Source: Pasteurella skyensis (GTDB lineage: Bacteria; Pseudomonadota; Gammaproteobacteria; Enterobacterales; Pasteurellaceae). Taken from it: DNA of 64,000 nucleotides. This document shows positions 8,469-18,968 of this stretch, in pieces. The position numbers and the translations under genes are program-made. Each line of letters starts with the position of its first letter. Within the stretch, counting starts at the first letter, position 1. Location of the stretch: contig NZ_CP016180.1 of the NCBI RefSeq assembly GCF_013377295.1, forward strand, positions 1,178,001 to 1,242,000. The letters run 5' to 3'. The notes under the pieces are model-generated. The model made no database searches. It was not told where the DNA came from and saw nothing but the letters and a program-made list of their open reading frames with translations.

Positions 8469-9419
8469 TTAAGCACCAAACATCGCTGAAATCGACTCTT
8501 CATTACTGATTCGACGAATCGCTTCCGCAAGCATTCCTGATAAGGTTAATTGTCTTACCTTACCTAAAGCAAGAATCTCAGGTGTTAAACCGATAGTATC
8601 CGTTACCACAACTTCATCTAATGCTGGATTACTTAAATTTTTTGCTGCACTGCCTGAAAAAACAGGGTGAGTTGCATAAGCAAACACACGTTTTGCACCA
8701 CGCTCTTTCAATGCTTCTGCCGCTTTTCCGAGTGTCCCACCTGTATCGATCATATCATCCACTAAGATACAATCACGATCTTTCACATCACCAATAACAT
8801 TCATTACTTGTGCAACATTCGCTTTTGGACGACGTTTATCAATAATTGCCATATCAGTGTCATTCAATAATTTTGCTACTGCTCTAGCACGTACAACTCC
8901 GCCAATATCTGGTGATACTACCACTGGACGTTCCAAATCTGTTTTCTTTAAAATATCATCAATTAAAATTGGAGAACCAAATACATTATCCACAGGAATA
9001 TCAAAGAAACCCTGAATTTGCTCTGCGTGCAAATCACAAGTTAATACACGATCTACCCCCACGGTAGAAAGAAAATCTGCTACAACTTTTGCTGTAATTG
9101 GAACACGAGCTGAACGCACACGACGATCTTGTCTCGCATAACCAAAATAAGGGATGACCGCTGTAATACGACCAGCAGATGCACGACGAAGGGCATCGAT
9201 CATAACAACTAATTCCATTAAGTTGTCATTGGTTGGCGCACAAGTGGATTGGACAATAAAAATATCGCCACCTCGTACATTTTCATTAATTTGCACTTGA
9301 ATTTCACCATCACTGAAACGGCTAACCGTTGCATTTCCTAGCGAAGTATAAAGACGGTTTGCAATTCGGTTTGCAAGTTCAGGAACCGCATTCCCTGCAA
9401 AAATTTGAAGATCGGACAT
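8469..9419 (-). CDS. prs: Ribose-phosphate pyrophosphokinase (PRPP synthetase)
   Basis: Makes PRPP from ribose 5-phosphate and ATP for purine, pyrimidine, His, Trp and NAD synthesis. It has 316 residues (E. coli 315). The PRPP-binding loop DDMIDTGGT is at 221-229, the FSDGEI motif near 35-40, and the catalytic-loop region [13 protein letters not shown] near 171-183. It is the last gene of lolB-ispE-prs, 21 nt after ispE. Confidence 0.98.
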   Translation of the reverse strand: MSDLQIFAGNAVPELANRIANRLYTSLGNATVSRFSDGEIQVQINENVRGGDIFIVQSTCAPTNDNLMELVVMIDALRRASAGRITAVIPYFGYARQDRRVRSARVPITAKVVADFLSTVGVDRVLTCDLHAEQIQGFFDIPVDNVFGSPILIDDILKKTDLERPVVVSPDIGGVVRARAVAKLLNDTDMAIIDKRRPKANVAQVMNVIGDVKDRDCILVDDMIDTGGTLGKAAEALKERGAKRVFAYATHPVFSGSAAKNLSNPALDEVVVTDTIGLTPEILALGKVRQLTLSGMLAEAIRRISNEESISAMFGA

Positions 9420-9440
9420 TGTGTAAGAACCTCTAGTAGT

Positions 9441-10286
9441 TTAAAAAAATAAATTCAGTTTTTGATGCAAAGGGGATATATTTTGCCCTCTTGCGATAAA
9501 GCCATTCACTCCCTCTGGCTTTAATAAAAAGACTTTCTCTGCTGCTTCTTTAGTATCAAATTCAGCGAAAATACAAGCACCCGTACCTGTAAGCCTAGCT
9601 GGTGCATATTGTACCAACCAGTTGATAAGATCTTCAACCTCTGAATAATGATCTTTTACTATTTTTTCGCAATCGTTTTCCCATTTTTTACAGAATAATT
9701 GATCTAAAGTAAATTTTGATGTATTTCGAGGAAGATTTGGATCATTAAAAATCACTGCGGTAGAAATATGCACATTCGGTTTTAACACTAGGTACCACTG
9801 CTCTTTTGGCTCACAAAATGTCAGTTTTTCCCCTACACTTTCTGCAAAAGCAGCTCTTCCTTGCACAAAAATTGGCACATCAGCCCCTAGACTCAAACCT
9901 AAATCAGCTAACTCCTGCAGTGACAGCCCTAATTTCCATAAATGATTTAACCCAACTAAAACCGTTGCCGCATTTGATGAACCGCCACCAACTCCCCCAC
10001 CCATAGGTAGTCTTTTAGTTACAGTCATTTTTGCCCCTAATTTAGGGTTAGTGTAAGCGGTATGATTTTGTAATAATTTTGCAGCTTTATAAATTAAATT
10101 TTGCTCAATAGGAACATTTTCGATCTCATTTAATAATTCAATCTTACCATCTTGAGTTATTTCAATCTCAATCTCATCACCAAAATCTAAAAATTGAAAC
10201 AACGTTTGTAATTCGTGATAGCCATCCGCTCGTCTACCATTAATATATAAAAATAAATTTAATTTTGCAGGACTGGGTAAAAACAT
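9441..10286 (-). CDS. ispE: 4-diphosphocytidyl-2-C-methyl-D-erythritol kinase
   Basis: GHMP kinase of the MEP isoprenoid pathway that phosphorylates CDP-ME. The glycine-rich ATP motif [14 protein letters not shown] lies near residue 93, and the N-terminus reads [21 protein letters not shown]. Start ATG 10286 gives 281 residues with GGAAA upstream. A start at 10307 would overlap lolB by 20 nt and add seven unneeded residues. It is tightly coupled after lolB, as in E. coli. Confidence 0.96.
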   Translation of the reverse strand: MFLPSPAKLNLFLYINGRRADGYHELQTLFQFLDFGDEIEIEITQDGKIELLNEIENVPIEQNLIYKAAKLLQNHTAYTNPKLGAKMTVTKRLPMGGGVGGGSSNAATVLVGLNHLWKLGLSLQELADLGLSLGADVPIFVQGRAAFAESVGEKLTFCEPKEQWYLVLKPNVHISTAVIFNDPNLPRNTSKFTLDQLFCKKWENDCEKIVKDHYSEVEDLINWLVQYAPARLTGTGACIFAEFDTKEAAEKVFLLKPEGVNGFIARGQNISPLHQKLNLFF

Positions 10287-10287
10287 C

Positions 10288-10929
10288 TTAATTTTTCCAA
10301 TTATCAATACGTATTTTCAATGTTTGATTACCATTTTCTAATATAATTAGTTTCGGTAAATGAGGCTGTTGATTTTCATCGTAACTCACATAACTTACTA
10401 CCCAAACCTGCCCTTTTAAAGGATAACGAAACTGTGATAATTGACGTTTTTGATTTACCACATAGTCTGTATTTTCTGTAGGTAATCCTTTTAACCAATC
10501 ACCAAATTGATCAATAGGAAAAGCCACACCCACTGTTTGTATCATTAATTTATTAATATCTGATTCTGTATGCTGATTGCCCTTATTATCCAAAATAGTT
10601 AACCCCTGTGAGCTACGCTTTAAGGTTAAAGACTGATTAGATAAACTTGAAGACAGGATAAAACTAAAATGTTGTGGATTTTGATAATGCCATTTGAATG
10701 AAGAAGAAAAACGTTCTTTAGGTTGTTTAGATATATAACCAAACTGTCCATCAGCCTGATAATGTTTGATTTTTTCAAGTTGCTTAAGGTGAGCTTGCCA
10801 TTGCGAATCATTATGAGGAACAGTAATGCCCTTTTCCACCTGTGTAGGTGCATTTAAAATAGAACTACAGCCTGATAGTAGCGTCACTGCAGTGATCAAA
10901 CTTAATTTTAAAACAGAATTTATATTCAT
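10288..10929 (-). CDS. lolB: Outer-membrane lipoprotein receptor LolB
   Basis: 213-residue lipoprotein that accepts lipoproteins from LolA and inserts them in the outer membrane. Its signal peptide ends in the lipobox LLSGC (Cys21). The mature part carries the LolB block [18 protein letters not shown] and ends with KIRIDNWKN. It is the first gene of the lolB-ispE-prs cluster. LolA, its partner, is at 39565-40194. Confidence 0.92.
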   Translation of the reverse strand: MNINSVLKLSLITAVTLLSGCSSILNAPTQVEKGITVPHNDSQWQAHLKQLEKIKHYQADGQFGYISKQPKERFSSSFKWHYQNPQHFSFILSSSLSNQSLTLKRSSQGLTILDNKGNQHTESDINKLMIQTVGVAFPIDQFGDWLKGLPTENTDYVVNQKRQLSQFRYPLKGQVWVVSYVSYDENQQPHLPKLIILENGNQTLKIRIDNWKN

Positions 10930-11084
10930 TTGGTTACTATGAATCGAAAAATTGAAAACACAATATAACAGATTTTAATAAAAAGATCAGCTGTAAAATA
11001 TTGAGTGATACCATCCTGAATATAACGACTAAAGTGCCGAATTGTAGCGGTGACATTATATTAAAAATTTACAAATTTAGAATT

Positions 11085-11519
11085 TTAGAATTCATCAAAA
11101 TACTGCTCACCCCAAGTTTGCTCTGCTAACTGAAGTAAATTTGCAAAATCTTGATAGGAAGGCATCGCTTGTTCTTCTACTACGATCTGTTCGCTGATTA
11201 ATTTCATTCGTAATTCTTCATACCATTTTAGCAAAGACAGTGACAAAGGAGATTTGGCTCTTCTGCCAAGCCAAAACAATCCTTGAAAGGGAATGCTCAA
11301 TGCAAATAACGCAGTAATTAAAACATTGACTAAAATAAATTGAGTGGGACTATGTAAGAAATATTGCCAAACAATCGCAAAACAAGCAAAGGCTGGCATT
11401 ACTTTTTGAGCGAACTTAACCCACTTAATAAAGCGATAATCAGGCATAAACAAATTAAGTTTTTTTTGATTAGGAAAAGTCTCAATATAGTCTTGCCCTG
11501 CTTTTAGTGTGTCATACAT
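11085..11519 (-). CDS. yfbV: UPF0208 membrane protein YfbV
   Basis: 144 residues with two hydrophobic helices (about 40-58 and 65-82), matching YfbV over IPFQGLFWLGRRAKSPL and the following LLKWYEELRMKL. In E. coli YfbV has been linked to insulating the Ter macrodomain; that role is not shown here. It stands divergently from yciC. The upstream gap 10930-11084 holds only a degenerate USS-like block near 11048-11080. Confidence 0.88.
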   Translation of the reverse strand: MYDTLKAGQDYIETFPNQKKLNLFMPDYRFIKWVKFAQKVMPAFACFAIVWQYFLHSPTQFILVNVLITALFALSIPFQGLFWLGRRAKSPLSLSLLKWYEELRMKLISEQIVVEEQAMPSYQDFANLLQLAEQTWGEQYFDEF

Positions 11520-11646
11520 AATATTATCCGCTTAAAATTTAATATCACCATTGTAGCTAACTCTCAAAAATCTACAATAGATAATGCAGATAAGTTAAAG
11601 TATTGTTATAATCTGAAAATATAGTTTTAGCTTAAGGAACCATTCA

Positions 11647-12384
11647 ATGCCAATTAAATTTATGCAACTATTTCAAGATAGTTGGAATTTTATGCGTAAT
11701 CAACACCAATTTTCTGTTTTTGCAATAGGAGCAATGCTATTCATTCAGCTTTGTCAATTTGTTATCTTACAGTTTTTTCCTATGGAGTTATCTGTAAACG
11801 GTGGTAACCCTGAAGGAATGTTATCTGTAATAATACCAACTGTTGTGTTACTTATTCTGACGTTGCTTTTTACTGCGCTTATTATTTTAAATATAAAATC
11901 TGTCACCAATGGTAGCTACAAACACTTTTTCCAACCTGTTACTAAAATAGTAAACTCTTTCTTCCCTTTGGTTATACTCAATATTATTAGCGCTATCCCA
12001 CTCGCATTTACAATTAATGCGGTTGCGTCTTTCGCTATCAATGGTAAATCGTCTATAAGTCTTGTTGCATTACCTATTGTTGCAATGGGGTTTTACCTTT
12101 TTGCCAAACTTTGTCTCACGACTTATGTTTATTTGATTGAAGAACCTCAAAAAAGTGTGACTGAAACGCTTTCTTTTACTTTTCGATTGAGTAAAGGAAA
12201 AATGCGACCGCTTATCCTCTTCTGTTTACTTTCTTCATTTTTGCCTCTATTTATTATCAATAGTCTTGAGCGTTTGGGAAACGGTTCGTTTATACTTATT
12301 CTCTCTGCTATTATCAGTGCATTTATAGGCGTGTTTGTTATCGTATTTAGCTTTCGTTTCTATCAGCTTTATCGTCAATTATAA
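11647..12384 (+). CDS. yciC: UPF0259 family membrane protein YciC
   Basis: 245-residue integral membrane protein with about six hydrophobic segments, of the YciC family; its function is not established. The identification rests on size, topology and its place ahead of yciB, yciA and yciI in one plus-strand cluster (9 nt to yciB). An AAGGAACC ribosome site precedes ATG 11647. Confidence 0.8.
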   Translation: MPIKFMQLFQDSWNFMRNQHQFSVFAIGAMLFIQLCQFVILQFFPMELSVNGGNPEGMLSVIIPTVVLLILTLLFTALIILNIKSVTNGSYKHFFQPVTKIVNSFFPLVILNIISAIPLAFTINAVASFAINGKSSISLVALPIVAMGFYLFAKLCLTTYVYLIEEPQKSVTETLSFTFRLSKGKMRPLILFCLLSSFLPLFIINSLERLGNGSFILILSAIISAFIGVFVIVFSFRFYQLYRQL

Positions 12385-12393
12385 GGATTACTA

Positions 12394-12942
12394 ATGAAAC
12401 AATTTCTTGAATTTATTCCTTTAGTCTTATTCTTTGTTGCCTATAAACTTTTTGGTACACAAGAGGCGGCCATTACATTAGTGGTTGCAACCACTATTCA
12501 ACTTATATTATTTAAAGTTCTCTTTGGTAGCATTACAAAAATGCAACTTTTTGTCGCTGGATTCGTATTAGTTTTTGGTAGTTTAACCGCTTATTTTAAT
12601 GATGATAGCTTTTTAAAATGGAAAGTAACCATTGTTAATGGATTATTTGCATTAGCACTACTTTTCAGTCAATTTATTTTAAAAAATCCCATTATTAAAC
12701 ACCTGCTTGGTAAAGAAATTCAATTAGACGATGCTGTTTGGAATAAAATCAACTTAGGTTGGGCATTGTTCTTTATATTCTGTATGCTACTTAATATGTA
12801 CATTAGCCACTTTATGTCTAATGATACTTGGTATACATTCAAAGTATTTGGTTTAACAGGATTAAGCCTTGTGGCAACTGTAATTACAGGCGTTTATCTC
12901 TATCCATATTTAAAGCAACAGGAGCAAAATAATGAAAAATAA
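12394..12942 (+). CDS. yciB: Inner-membrane septation protein A (YciB/IspZ)
   Basis: 182-residue membrane protein of the YciB/IspZ family with five hydrophobic helices. It starts [20 protein letters not shown], typical of the family, and has the [12 protein letters not shown] block. Family members take part in cell envelope and septum maintenance. It overlaps yciA by 11 nt, so the two are probably translationally coupled. Confidence 0.93.
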   Translation: MKQFLEFIPLVLFFVAYKLFGTQEAAITLVVATTIQLILFKVLFGSITKMQLFVAGFVLVFGSLTAYFNDDSFLKWKVTIVNGLFALALLFSQFILKNPIIKHLLGKEIQLDDAVWNKINLGWALFFIFCMLLNMYISHFMSNDTWYTFKVFGLTGLSLVATVITGVYLYPYLKQQEQNNEK

Positions 12943-13375
12943 AAACGCATACAGAGAGCCTGAAGGTAAACTCATTTTAAGAACTCTCGCAATGCCTTCT
13001 GACACCAACGCCAATGGAGATATTTTTGGTGGTTGGATTATGTCTCAAATGGATATGGGTGGCGCAATTTTAGCAAAAGAAATTGCTAAAGGCAGAGTCG
13101 TAACCGTTTCGGTAGATTCAATGCACTTTCTGCGCCCTGTTTCAGTGGGTGATGTCGTTTGTTGTTATGGCAAATGTACTCGCATTGGACGTTCATCATT
13201 ACAAGTTAAAGTAGAAATTTTTATTAAACGTGTTTACGACGGTATACGTGAACGAGAATGTGTAACAGAAGCGGAGTTTACTTTTGTGGCAGTAGGAAAA
13301 GATGGAAAATCTCGTCCTATTCCACGAGAAGATAACCCTGAACTTGATGAAGCATTAACATTACTTAATCAATAG
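12932..13375 (+). CDS. yciA: Acyl-CoA thioester hydrolase YciA
   Basis: 147-residue hotdog-fold thioesterase acting on a broad range of acyl-CoAs. The catalytic region [20 protein letters not shown] (about residues 28-47) is intact, followed by [23 protein letters not shown] precedes the start, which lies inside the yciB 3' end. H. influenzae YciA (HI0827) is a studied homologue. Confidence 0.96.
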   Translation: MKNKNAYREPEGKLILRTLAMPSDTNANGDIFGGWIMSQMDMGGAILAKEIAKGRVVTVSVDSMHFLRPVSVGDVVCCYGKCTRIGRSSLQVKVEIFIKRVYDGIRERECVTEAEFTFVAVGKDGKSRPIPREDNPELDEALTLLNQ

Positions 13376-13385
13376 GAGAAGCACG

Positions 13386-13682
13386 ATGTATTACGTTATT
13401 TTTGCTCAAGACAAACCCAATACCTTACAACAACGTCTTGCAGTACGTGAGCAACATTTAGCTCGTTTAAAACAATTACAAGCAGAAAATCGCTTATTCA
13501 CCGCAGGCCCAAACCCAGCTATTGATAGTGAAACACCAGCAGAAGCAGGTTTTACTGGTTCAACGGTTATTGCTCAATTTAACTCATTGGAAGAAGCAAA
13601 ACAATGGGCAAGTGAAGATCCTTATGTCGAAGCAGGGGTTTATGGTGAAGTGATTGTAAAACCTTTCCTTAAAGTATTTTAG
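13386..13682 (+). CDS. yciI: YciI family protein
   Basis: 98-residue single-domain YciI protein (ferredoxin-like dimer). The His of [11 protein letters not shown] (near residue 22) and the [17 protein letters not shown] block are the family hallmarks. The biochemical role is unresolved; the H. influenzae homologue has been solved structurally with a putative His-Asp active site. It is the last gene of the yci cluster, followed by a strong terminator. Confidence 0.93.
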   Translation: MYYVIFAQDKPNTLQQRLAVREQHLARLKQLQAENRLFTAGPNPAIDSETPAEAGFTGSTVIAQFNSLEEAKQWASEDPYVEAGVYGEVIVKPFLKVF

Positions 13683-13701
13683 TTTTTGGTCTACAAAAAC
13701 T

Positions 13702-13735
13702 AAGGCAGATCAGTGAATTTGATCTGCCTTTTTTT
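13702..13735 (+). terminator. Rho-independent terminator after yciI
   Basis: GGCAGATCA (13704-13712) and TGATCTGCC (13720-13728) form a perfect 9-bp stem with a 7-nt loop and seven T. Confidence 0.93.
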
Positions 13736-13771
13736 ATTTTGTAAAAAGTTGTAACAATCTTACCGCTTCCT

Positions 13772-14680
13772 TTACACTAATCCAATAAAGAATGACAAAA
13801 ATAGTGGTACGAGTATATTGATAATAAATCCAAAACTAATTGCCATTGGAACGACTTGCATTCCACCTGTTTTTTGAATTAAAGGTAAATTGACATCAAA
13901 TGAAGTAGCCCCTCCGAGTCCCACTGCGGTTGAAGGAAAACGTCGCATAAAAAAAGGTATAGTAAAAAAGCAGCAAATATCACGGAACAGATCATTAAAG
14001 AATGCCGTTGAGCCTGCAACAGTACCTAATGCGTCACCGATTAATGTACTAGAGAGTGAAAACCAACCAAATCCAGAAGCAAACATTAGCCCTTTAGCAA
14101 AAGAAAATTCACAAAAAATAGCAATAAGTATGCCACTCATCGCTCCACTAAGGACAAAAACGAGAGAAAGTTGAAGCCCTCTTTTATTCGCAAACACCTC
14201 TTTTAATGGAATCCCACTATTTTTTAATTGAATCCCTACGCATAAGATCATTACAACAAGAGGATAAACACTTAAATGGGGTGAAAATGCAATGATACCT
14301 TTAGAGAAAAATCCAACAAACCCACCTAATAACACAGTTAAACATAACAGTAGTGATTCAAATAAGAGTTTAAGGCGAGAGGGTGGCGGCTCATTACTCT
14401 GTGCCTCTAAATGGAAAGGAAATAAAATATCAAATAAGAACAAACAACCGATACTACAGATTTGAACTATTACTGCCATTAAAAATGCCGTATAACCAAT
14501 ATCTGCCAATACTGTATTTAGATTATTAAGTTGCCCTAATGAGCAACCAATTGAAAAAAGTATAGAATAAAAGCACCAATTTAAAAGATGATTTACTAAA
14601 AGTAACCATCTCTTTTGGCTAATTTTAATAAAATAACCGATTAAAAGTGGCACAAAAACAATAGATAAACCATATAACAT
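13772..14680 (-). CDS. lysO: Lysine exporter LysO (YbjE family)
   Basis: 302-residue DUF340/LysO protein with about eight membrane helices. The conserved core GFGWFSLSSTLIGDALG then AGSTAFFNDLFRDI (about residues 200-236) is that of E. coli LysO, which exports L-lysine and its toxic analogue. It is the last gene of the minus-strand run ybaB-recR-sppA-pepB-lysO, 10 nt after pepB. Peptidase products and an amino-acid exporter side by side make physiological sense; that link is inference. Confidence 0.88.
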   Translation of the reverse strand: MLYGLSIVFVPLLIGYFIKISQKRWLLLVNHLLNWCFYSILFSIGCSLGQLNNLNTVLADIGYTAFLMAVIVQICSIGCLFLFDILFPFHLEAQSNEPPPSRLKLLFESLLLCLTVLLGGFVGFFSKGIIAFSPHLSVYPLVVMILCVGIQLKNSGIPLKEVFANKRGLQLSLVFVLSGAMSGILIAIFCEFSFAKGLMFASGFGWFSLSSTLIGDALGTVAGSTAFFNDLFRDICCFFTIPFFMRRFPSTAVGLGGATSFDVNLPLIQKTGGMQVVPMAISFGFIINILVPLFLSFFIGLV

Positions 14681-14690
14681 TTGAACACCC

Positions 14691-15971
14691 TTAGAATTTT
14701 AATAATAAGTTTGCCAGAGTTTTTACTCCAATCCCAGTTGCCCCTGCTGCCCATAGTTCATTTGGTGATTTACGGAAAGTGGCTGAACAATCAATATGTA
14801 ACCAGTTTTGTGTATAATCTTTTACAAAGTAAGATAAAAATGCCATTGCCGTACTTGCACCAGCCCCCACTCCAGCAGGTAAAGAACCTACATTTGCAAT
14901 ATCAGCAAAAGAAGACGCAGTTTGATTGCGATGAAACGCTTCAAATGGTAAGCGCCAAAATTTCTCATTTTCCACTTTTGCCGAACTAAATAATTGCTCA
15001 ACGAAATGATCATCAATAGAAAGCACACTATGATAATCATTACCCACCGCCATTTTAGCAGCACCCGTTAAAGTTGCACAATCAATAATATAGTTAGGAT
15101 TTTGTTTATCTGCTTCAATTAAACCATCAGCTAAAACCAAACGCCCTTCAGCATCAGTATTTAATACTTCAACAGATACGCCATTACTATAATGAATAAT
15201 ATCACCCAGTTTCATTGCTTGGCCACTAATTGAATTTTCGGCACAACATAAGTAAAGTTTTACACGCTGTTTTAAACCTCGAGCAATAGCTAACCCTAAT
15301 GCACCTGTTAACAACGCTGCTCCGCCCATATCGGTGCGCATTGTTTCCATTGAATTACTTGGCTTTAAGCTATAACCACCAGTATCAAAGGTAATCCCTT
15401 TACCAACCAAACAAGCTGTAACTGGCGCATTTTCATTACCCGTTGGATTATAATCTAGTTGTAACATTGCAGGTGGATTAACAGCCCCTTTACCTACAGC
15501 CCAAATGCCTTGATAATTTTGCTCTTGTAATGCACTTCCACTAATAATGTTATATGAAAGATGATCATTATTTGCAAATTTTTGAATAAATGTAACCGCT
15601 TGTTGAACTAAGGCTTCAGGAGTAACAACATCTGAAGGTGCATTAATAATGTCTTTTGTAAACTGGCTACATTGGATACGTGCATCTAATTCACGTTGCT
15701 CTTGCTCTGTAAGTGTTGGAAACTTAATCTCACCTTTATTTTTAACACTGACAAAACCTTGTTGAAATGCCCAGCACTCTTCCAACTTCCATTCATCACC
15801 AATTAAAGAAACCGTTGTAATACCTTGATTTTTAATCTTTCTTGCTGCCTGCTGAATACTATTAAGGGTATCATCTCTTAAATGAACACTAATACCTGCA
15901 TCATTAAATGAAATTAAGGCATTTTTCCCCCATTGCGCAGGGGCTGATTGTGTTGATAAATAAACTTTCAT
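14691..15971 (-). CDS. pepB: Peptidase B (M17 leucyl aminopeptidase family)
   Basis: 426-residue cytosolic aminopeptidase with two metal ions. The M17 signature NTDAEGRL is at 271-278. The metal-binding lysine block [18 protein letters not shown] begins near residue 188. The length and the short N-terminal domain match PepB (427 in E. coli) rather than PepA (about 500). A consensus uptake core ACCGCTTGT is embedded at 15595-15603. It lies 12 nt after sppA. Confidence 0.95.
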   Translation of the reverse strand: MKVYLSTQSAPAQWGKNALISFNDAGISVHLRDDTLNSIQQAARKIKNQGITTVSLIGDEWKLEECWAFQQGFVSVKNKGEIKFPTLTEQEQRELDARIQCSQFTKDIINAPSDVVTPEALVQQAVTFIQKFANNDHLSYNIISGSALQEQNYQGIWAVGKGAVNPPAMLQLDYNPTGNENAPVTACLVGKGITFDTGGYSLKPSNSMETMRTDMGGAALLTGALGLAIARGLKQRVKLYLCCAENSISGQAMKLGDIIHYSNGVSVEVLNTDAEGRLVLADGLIEADKQNPNYIIDCATLTGAAKMAVGNDYHSVLSIDDHFVEQLFSSAKVENEKFWRLPFEAFHRNQTASSFADIANVGSLPAGVGAGASTAMAFLSYFVKDYTQNWLHIDCSATFRKSPNELWAAGATGIGVKTLANLLLKF

Positions 15972-15983
15972 TATATGTCCTTT

Positions 15984-17849
15984 TTATTTGACTGTGCCAC
16001 AATTTAAACAATATAAATAACTCTGTTTTGGATCATTTAATTTTGGAACAAAAGGTGTTTTTTGTTTTATTTGTTCTACAAAAGGAATGTCCAGCCACTG
16101 AGTTAATTTAACTTGAATATTCATTTTAAAATTTCTGACTAAACTGCTAAATAATCCCTTCTCTTGAGGTAAAATCCAAACAGCAGGAAGATTTTCCAGC
16201 TTTTGTTTTTCTTGCTCAGCTCTTTGAGTATTAATAACTGCCATTAATTCATCATAAGCGGTCTCAAAATCACCCAGCTTATCCACTAAACCATTTTTAA
16301 CGGCTTGTTGTCCTAACCACACTTGTCCTTGTGCAATTTTATCGACTTGCTCTTTAGTCATTGTACGACCACGACTCACCAAATCAAGGAAACGGTTATA
16401 ACCATTTTCAATACTTAATTGAATAAGTTCGCCCTGCTCTTTACTCAAAGTTTTAAATGGACTTTGATTAGCAAGTAAGGATGTTGCGATACCATCTTCA
16501 TTAACACCTACATTTTTAGCGGTTTTTTCAAAGCTCATTGCTAAACCAAAAATACCAATTGAACCTGTTAATGTATTAGGGCTTGCAATAATTTTATCCG
16601 TTGTAGCAGAGATCCAATAACCACCAGAAGCTGCCATTCCGCCCATTGACGTTACAACAGGTTTACCTGATTGTTGAATAGCTTCAATTTCTTGGCGAAT
16701 AAGCTCAGAAGCTAATGCACTACCACCAGGACTATTTACGCGTAAAATCACGCCTTTTACACTTTCCGAATTTCTGGCTATACGTAATTGCTCAATAAGA
16801 GTGTCACTCCCCGCCGTGTTATTATCACTTTCTCCCCAAATAATTTCACCCTCAACATTAATGACTGCAATTTTATTACCCTCAACATAGAAACGACTAG
16901 GCAATAATGTTGCATAATCAATATAATTAATATGCTGATAATCTTGATCATAATCCTCCCCAAACATCTCTTTTAAAATAGATAACATTTGAGGCTTAGT
17001 CACCAACTCTGTCACTAACTGTTGATTTAATGCAAAAGTTGCTTCGTCACCATTAGCTTGGTTAAATTGAATCATATAACGGTTAAATGGTAGTAGCACA
17101 TTCTCTTTTGTAATTTGTCTATTCTCAGCTATCTTTTGTTGAATATTACTCCACAAACCATCTAACCATAGTGTTGCATTTTGTTTCGCTTCTGGTGACA
17201 TATCATCACGAATAAAAGGCTCTACGGCAGATTTATAAGTCCCGACTCGAAAAATATGAGGCTGTGCTTCAATACTATTTAATAAAGATTTAAAGTATAA
17301 ATTAGAATAACTGAGTCCGTGTAAACCAACCGCTCCTGCTTTATTAAGATAAATTTTATCTGCAAAACTTGCCAGATAGTATTGCTTTTGAGAATAATGT
17401 TCCCCTATTGCAATAACAGGCTTATTGCTTACTTTTTTAAACTCTTTGAGTATCTCTCCTACATATTCAATAGAAGGAAAATCACCACCAGAAAATAACT
17501 GTAAATCAAGTACTATTCCTGTAATTTTTTCATCATAGGCAGCACGTTTGATCGCTCGTGTTAGATCAAAAATAGAGATTTTAGCAGGTTGCTCTGTCGT
17601 TCCAACTTCAGATTGTAATAAACGATAAAAATCATCCAATTCATCGTGATTATCCGCTAAATAACCATTGAGGTTTAAAACTAATGCACCAGATTGAAAA
17701 TTAGCGACTTGCTGATTTTGAGGTTTATCACTCTGTATCAATGAAAATACGGCAAGACAAATAATAATAAATACCATAAAAAATACATTTATTACTATTT
17801 CTCTTAAACAACGAAAAATTTGATACAATTTTTTGAAAAGTGTCATCAT
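15984..17849 (-). CDS. sppA: Signal peptide peptidase SppA (protease IV)
   Basis: 621-residue inner-membrane serine protease that degrades cleaved signal peptides. It has one N-terminal membrane helix (about 19-38) and tandem ClpP-like domains. The catalytic dyad is Lys206 (RVGTYKSAVEP) and Ser408 (GGMAASGGYW), close to E. coli Lys209/Ser409. Adjacent to pepB, it forms a peptide-turnover pair. Confidence 0.96.
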   Translation of the reverse strand: MMTLFKKLYQIFRCLREIVINVFFMVFIIICLAVFSLIQSDKPQNQQVANFQSGALVLNLNGYLADNHDELDDFYRLLQSEVGTTEQPAKISIFDLTRAIKRAAYDEKITGIVLDLQLFSGGDFPSIEYVGEILKEFKKVSNKPVIAIGEHYSQKQYYLASFADKIYLNKAGAVGLHGLSYSNLYFKSLLNSIEAQPHIFRVGTYKSAVEPFIRDDMSPEAKQNATLWLDGLWSNIQQKIAENRQITKENVLLPFNRYMIQFNQANGDEATFALNQQLVTELVTKPQMLSILKEMFGEDYDQDYQHINYIDYATLLPSRFYVEGNKIAVINVEGEIIWGESDNNTAGSDTLIEQLRIARNSESVKGVILRVNSPGGSALASELIRQEIEAIQQSGKPVVTSMGGMAASGGYWISATTDKIIASPNTLTGSIGIFGLAMSFEKTAKNVGVNEDGIATSLLANQSPFKTLSKEQGELIQLSIENGYNRFLDLVSRGRTMTKEQVDKIAQGQVWLGQQAVKNGLVDKLGDFETAYDELMAVINTQRAEQEKQKLENLPAVWILPQEKGLFSSLVRNFKMNIQVKLTQWLDIPFVEQIKQKTPFVPKLNDPKQSYLYCLNCGTVK

Positions 17850-17870
17850 AATGAAGTTACTCCTGAACTT

Positions 17871-18476
17871 TTAGGTATTAATATCTCGTCTTCCAACAAA
17901 GGAATGTGAAAGTGTTGTACCATCAACCATTTCAAGCTCTCCACCGACAGGAATACCATGAGCAATACGTGTGACTTTAATATTATAAGGTAAACACATC
18001 TGAGCAATACAATTTGCTGTTGCATCACCCTCAATGGTTGGATTAGTTGCCAAAATCACTTCATAAAAAGATTCTGTTTCTAAACGCTGTTGTAATATAT
18101 CTAATCCAATTTCACGAGGTCCAATACCATCTAACGGTGATAAATGCCCCATTAACACAAAATAACGTCCTGAAAACTGCCCTATCTGTTCCACCGCTTG
18201 AATATCTGCTGGGGTTTCAACAACACATAACTGCCCACCTGCTTGTCGACGTGGATTTTTACAAATATTACAAATTTTTTGTTCTGTAAAAGTGCGACAT
18301 AATTCACAATGATCGATATGAGTCATTGCATCCTCTAATGCTTTGGACAAATTTAACCCACCAGAACGATTACGTTGTAAAAGTTGGTAAGCCATTCGTT
18401 GTGCTGACTTTGGGCCAACGCCAGATAATACTCTTAACGCTTCAATTAAATTTTCAAGTAACGGACTAATTTGCAT
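17871..18476 (-). CDS. recR: Recombination mediator RecR
   Basis: 201-residue protein that acts with RecO/RecF to load RecA at gaps. It shows an N-terminal helix-hairpin-helix ([14 protein letters not shown]), a C4 zinc finger at Cys57, Cys60, Cys69 and Cys72, then a Toprim domain ([11 protein letters not shown]). It is paired with ybaB as in most bacteria. Confidence 0.97.
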   Translation of the reverse strand: MQISPLLENLIEALRVLSGVGPKSAQRMAYQLLQRNRSGGLNLSKALEDAMTHIDHCELCRTFTEQKICNICKNPRRQAGGQLCVVETPADIQAVEQIGQFSGRYFVLMGHLSPLDGIGPREIGLDILQQRLETESFYEVILATNPTIEGDATANCIAQMCLPYNIKVTRIAHGIPVGGELEMVDGTTLSHSFVGRRDINT

Positions 18477-18569
18477 AAATTTTTATCACTTAGATAGAGA
18501 AAAGACGAATAAAATTTATCCGCCTTTTATGAGTTATTGTTTTACAGAAATAAATAACACAAGGAGTGC

Positions 18570-18899
18570 TTAAAATGGCATTTTCATTCCTGGTGGTAAT
18601 TGCATACCCGCAGTCACACTTGCCATTTTTTCTTTTTGTAATTCTTCTGCTCGGCGTACTGCATCATTAAAAGCCGCAGCAATCAGATCTTCTAACATTT
18701 CTTTGTCATCTTCCATTAAAGATGGATCAATTTCAATACGACGACAGCTGTGAGCACCATTAATAGTAATTTTTACTAAACCTGCTCCAGATTCCCCTGT
18801 CACTTCCAGCTTTGCAATCTCTTCCTGCATCTTCTGCATTTTTTCCTGCATTTGCTGAGCTTGTTTCATTAAATTGCCTAAACCACCTTTTCCCATCAT
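18570..18899 (-). CDS. ybaB: Nucleoid-associated protein YbaB/EbfC
   Basis: 109-residue dimeric DNA-binding protein with the glycine/methionine-rich start [20 protein letters not shown] and the [13 protein letters not shown] helix. It lies about 90 nt upstream of recR. In E. coli the order is apt-dnaX-ybaB-recR; here apt-dnaX lies 41 kb away, so the cluster is split. Confidence 0.95.
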   Translation of the reverse strand: MMGKGGLGNLMKQAQQMQEKMQKMQEEIAKLEVTGESGAGLVKITINGAHSCRRIEIDPSLMEDDKEMLEDLIAAAFNDAVRRAEELQKEKMASVTAGMQLPPGMKMPF

Positions 18900-18968
18900 T
18901 GGATAATTCCTCTTAATTTAATTATAAAAAACGGTGTCATTTTACTGAACACCGTTAATTAAGGCAAG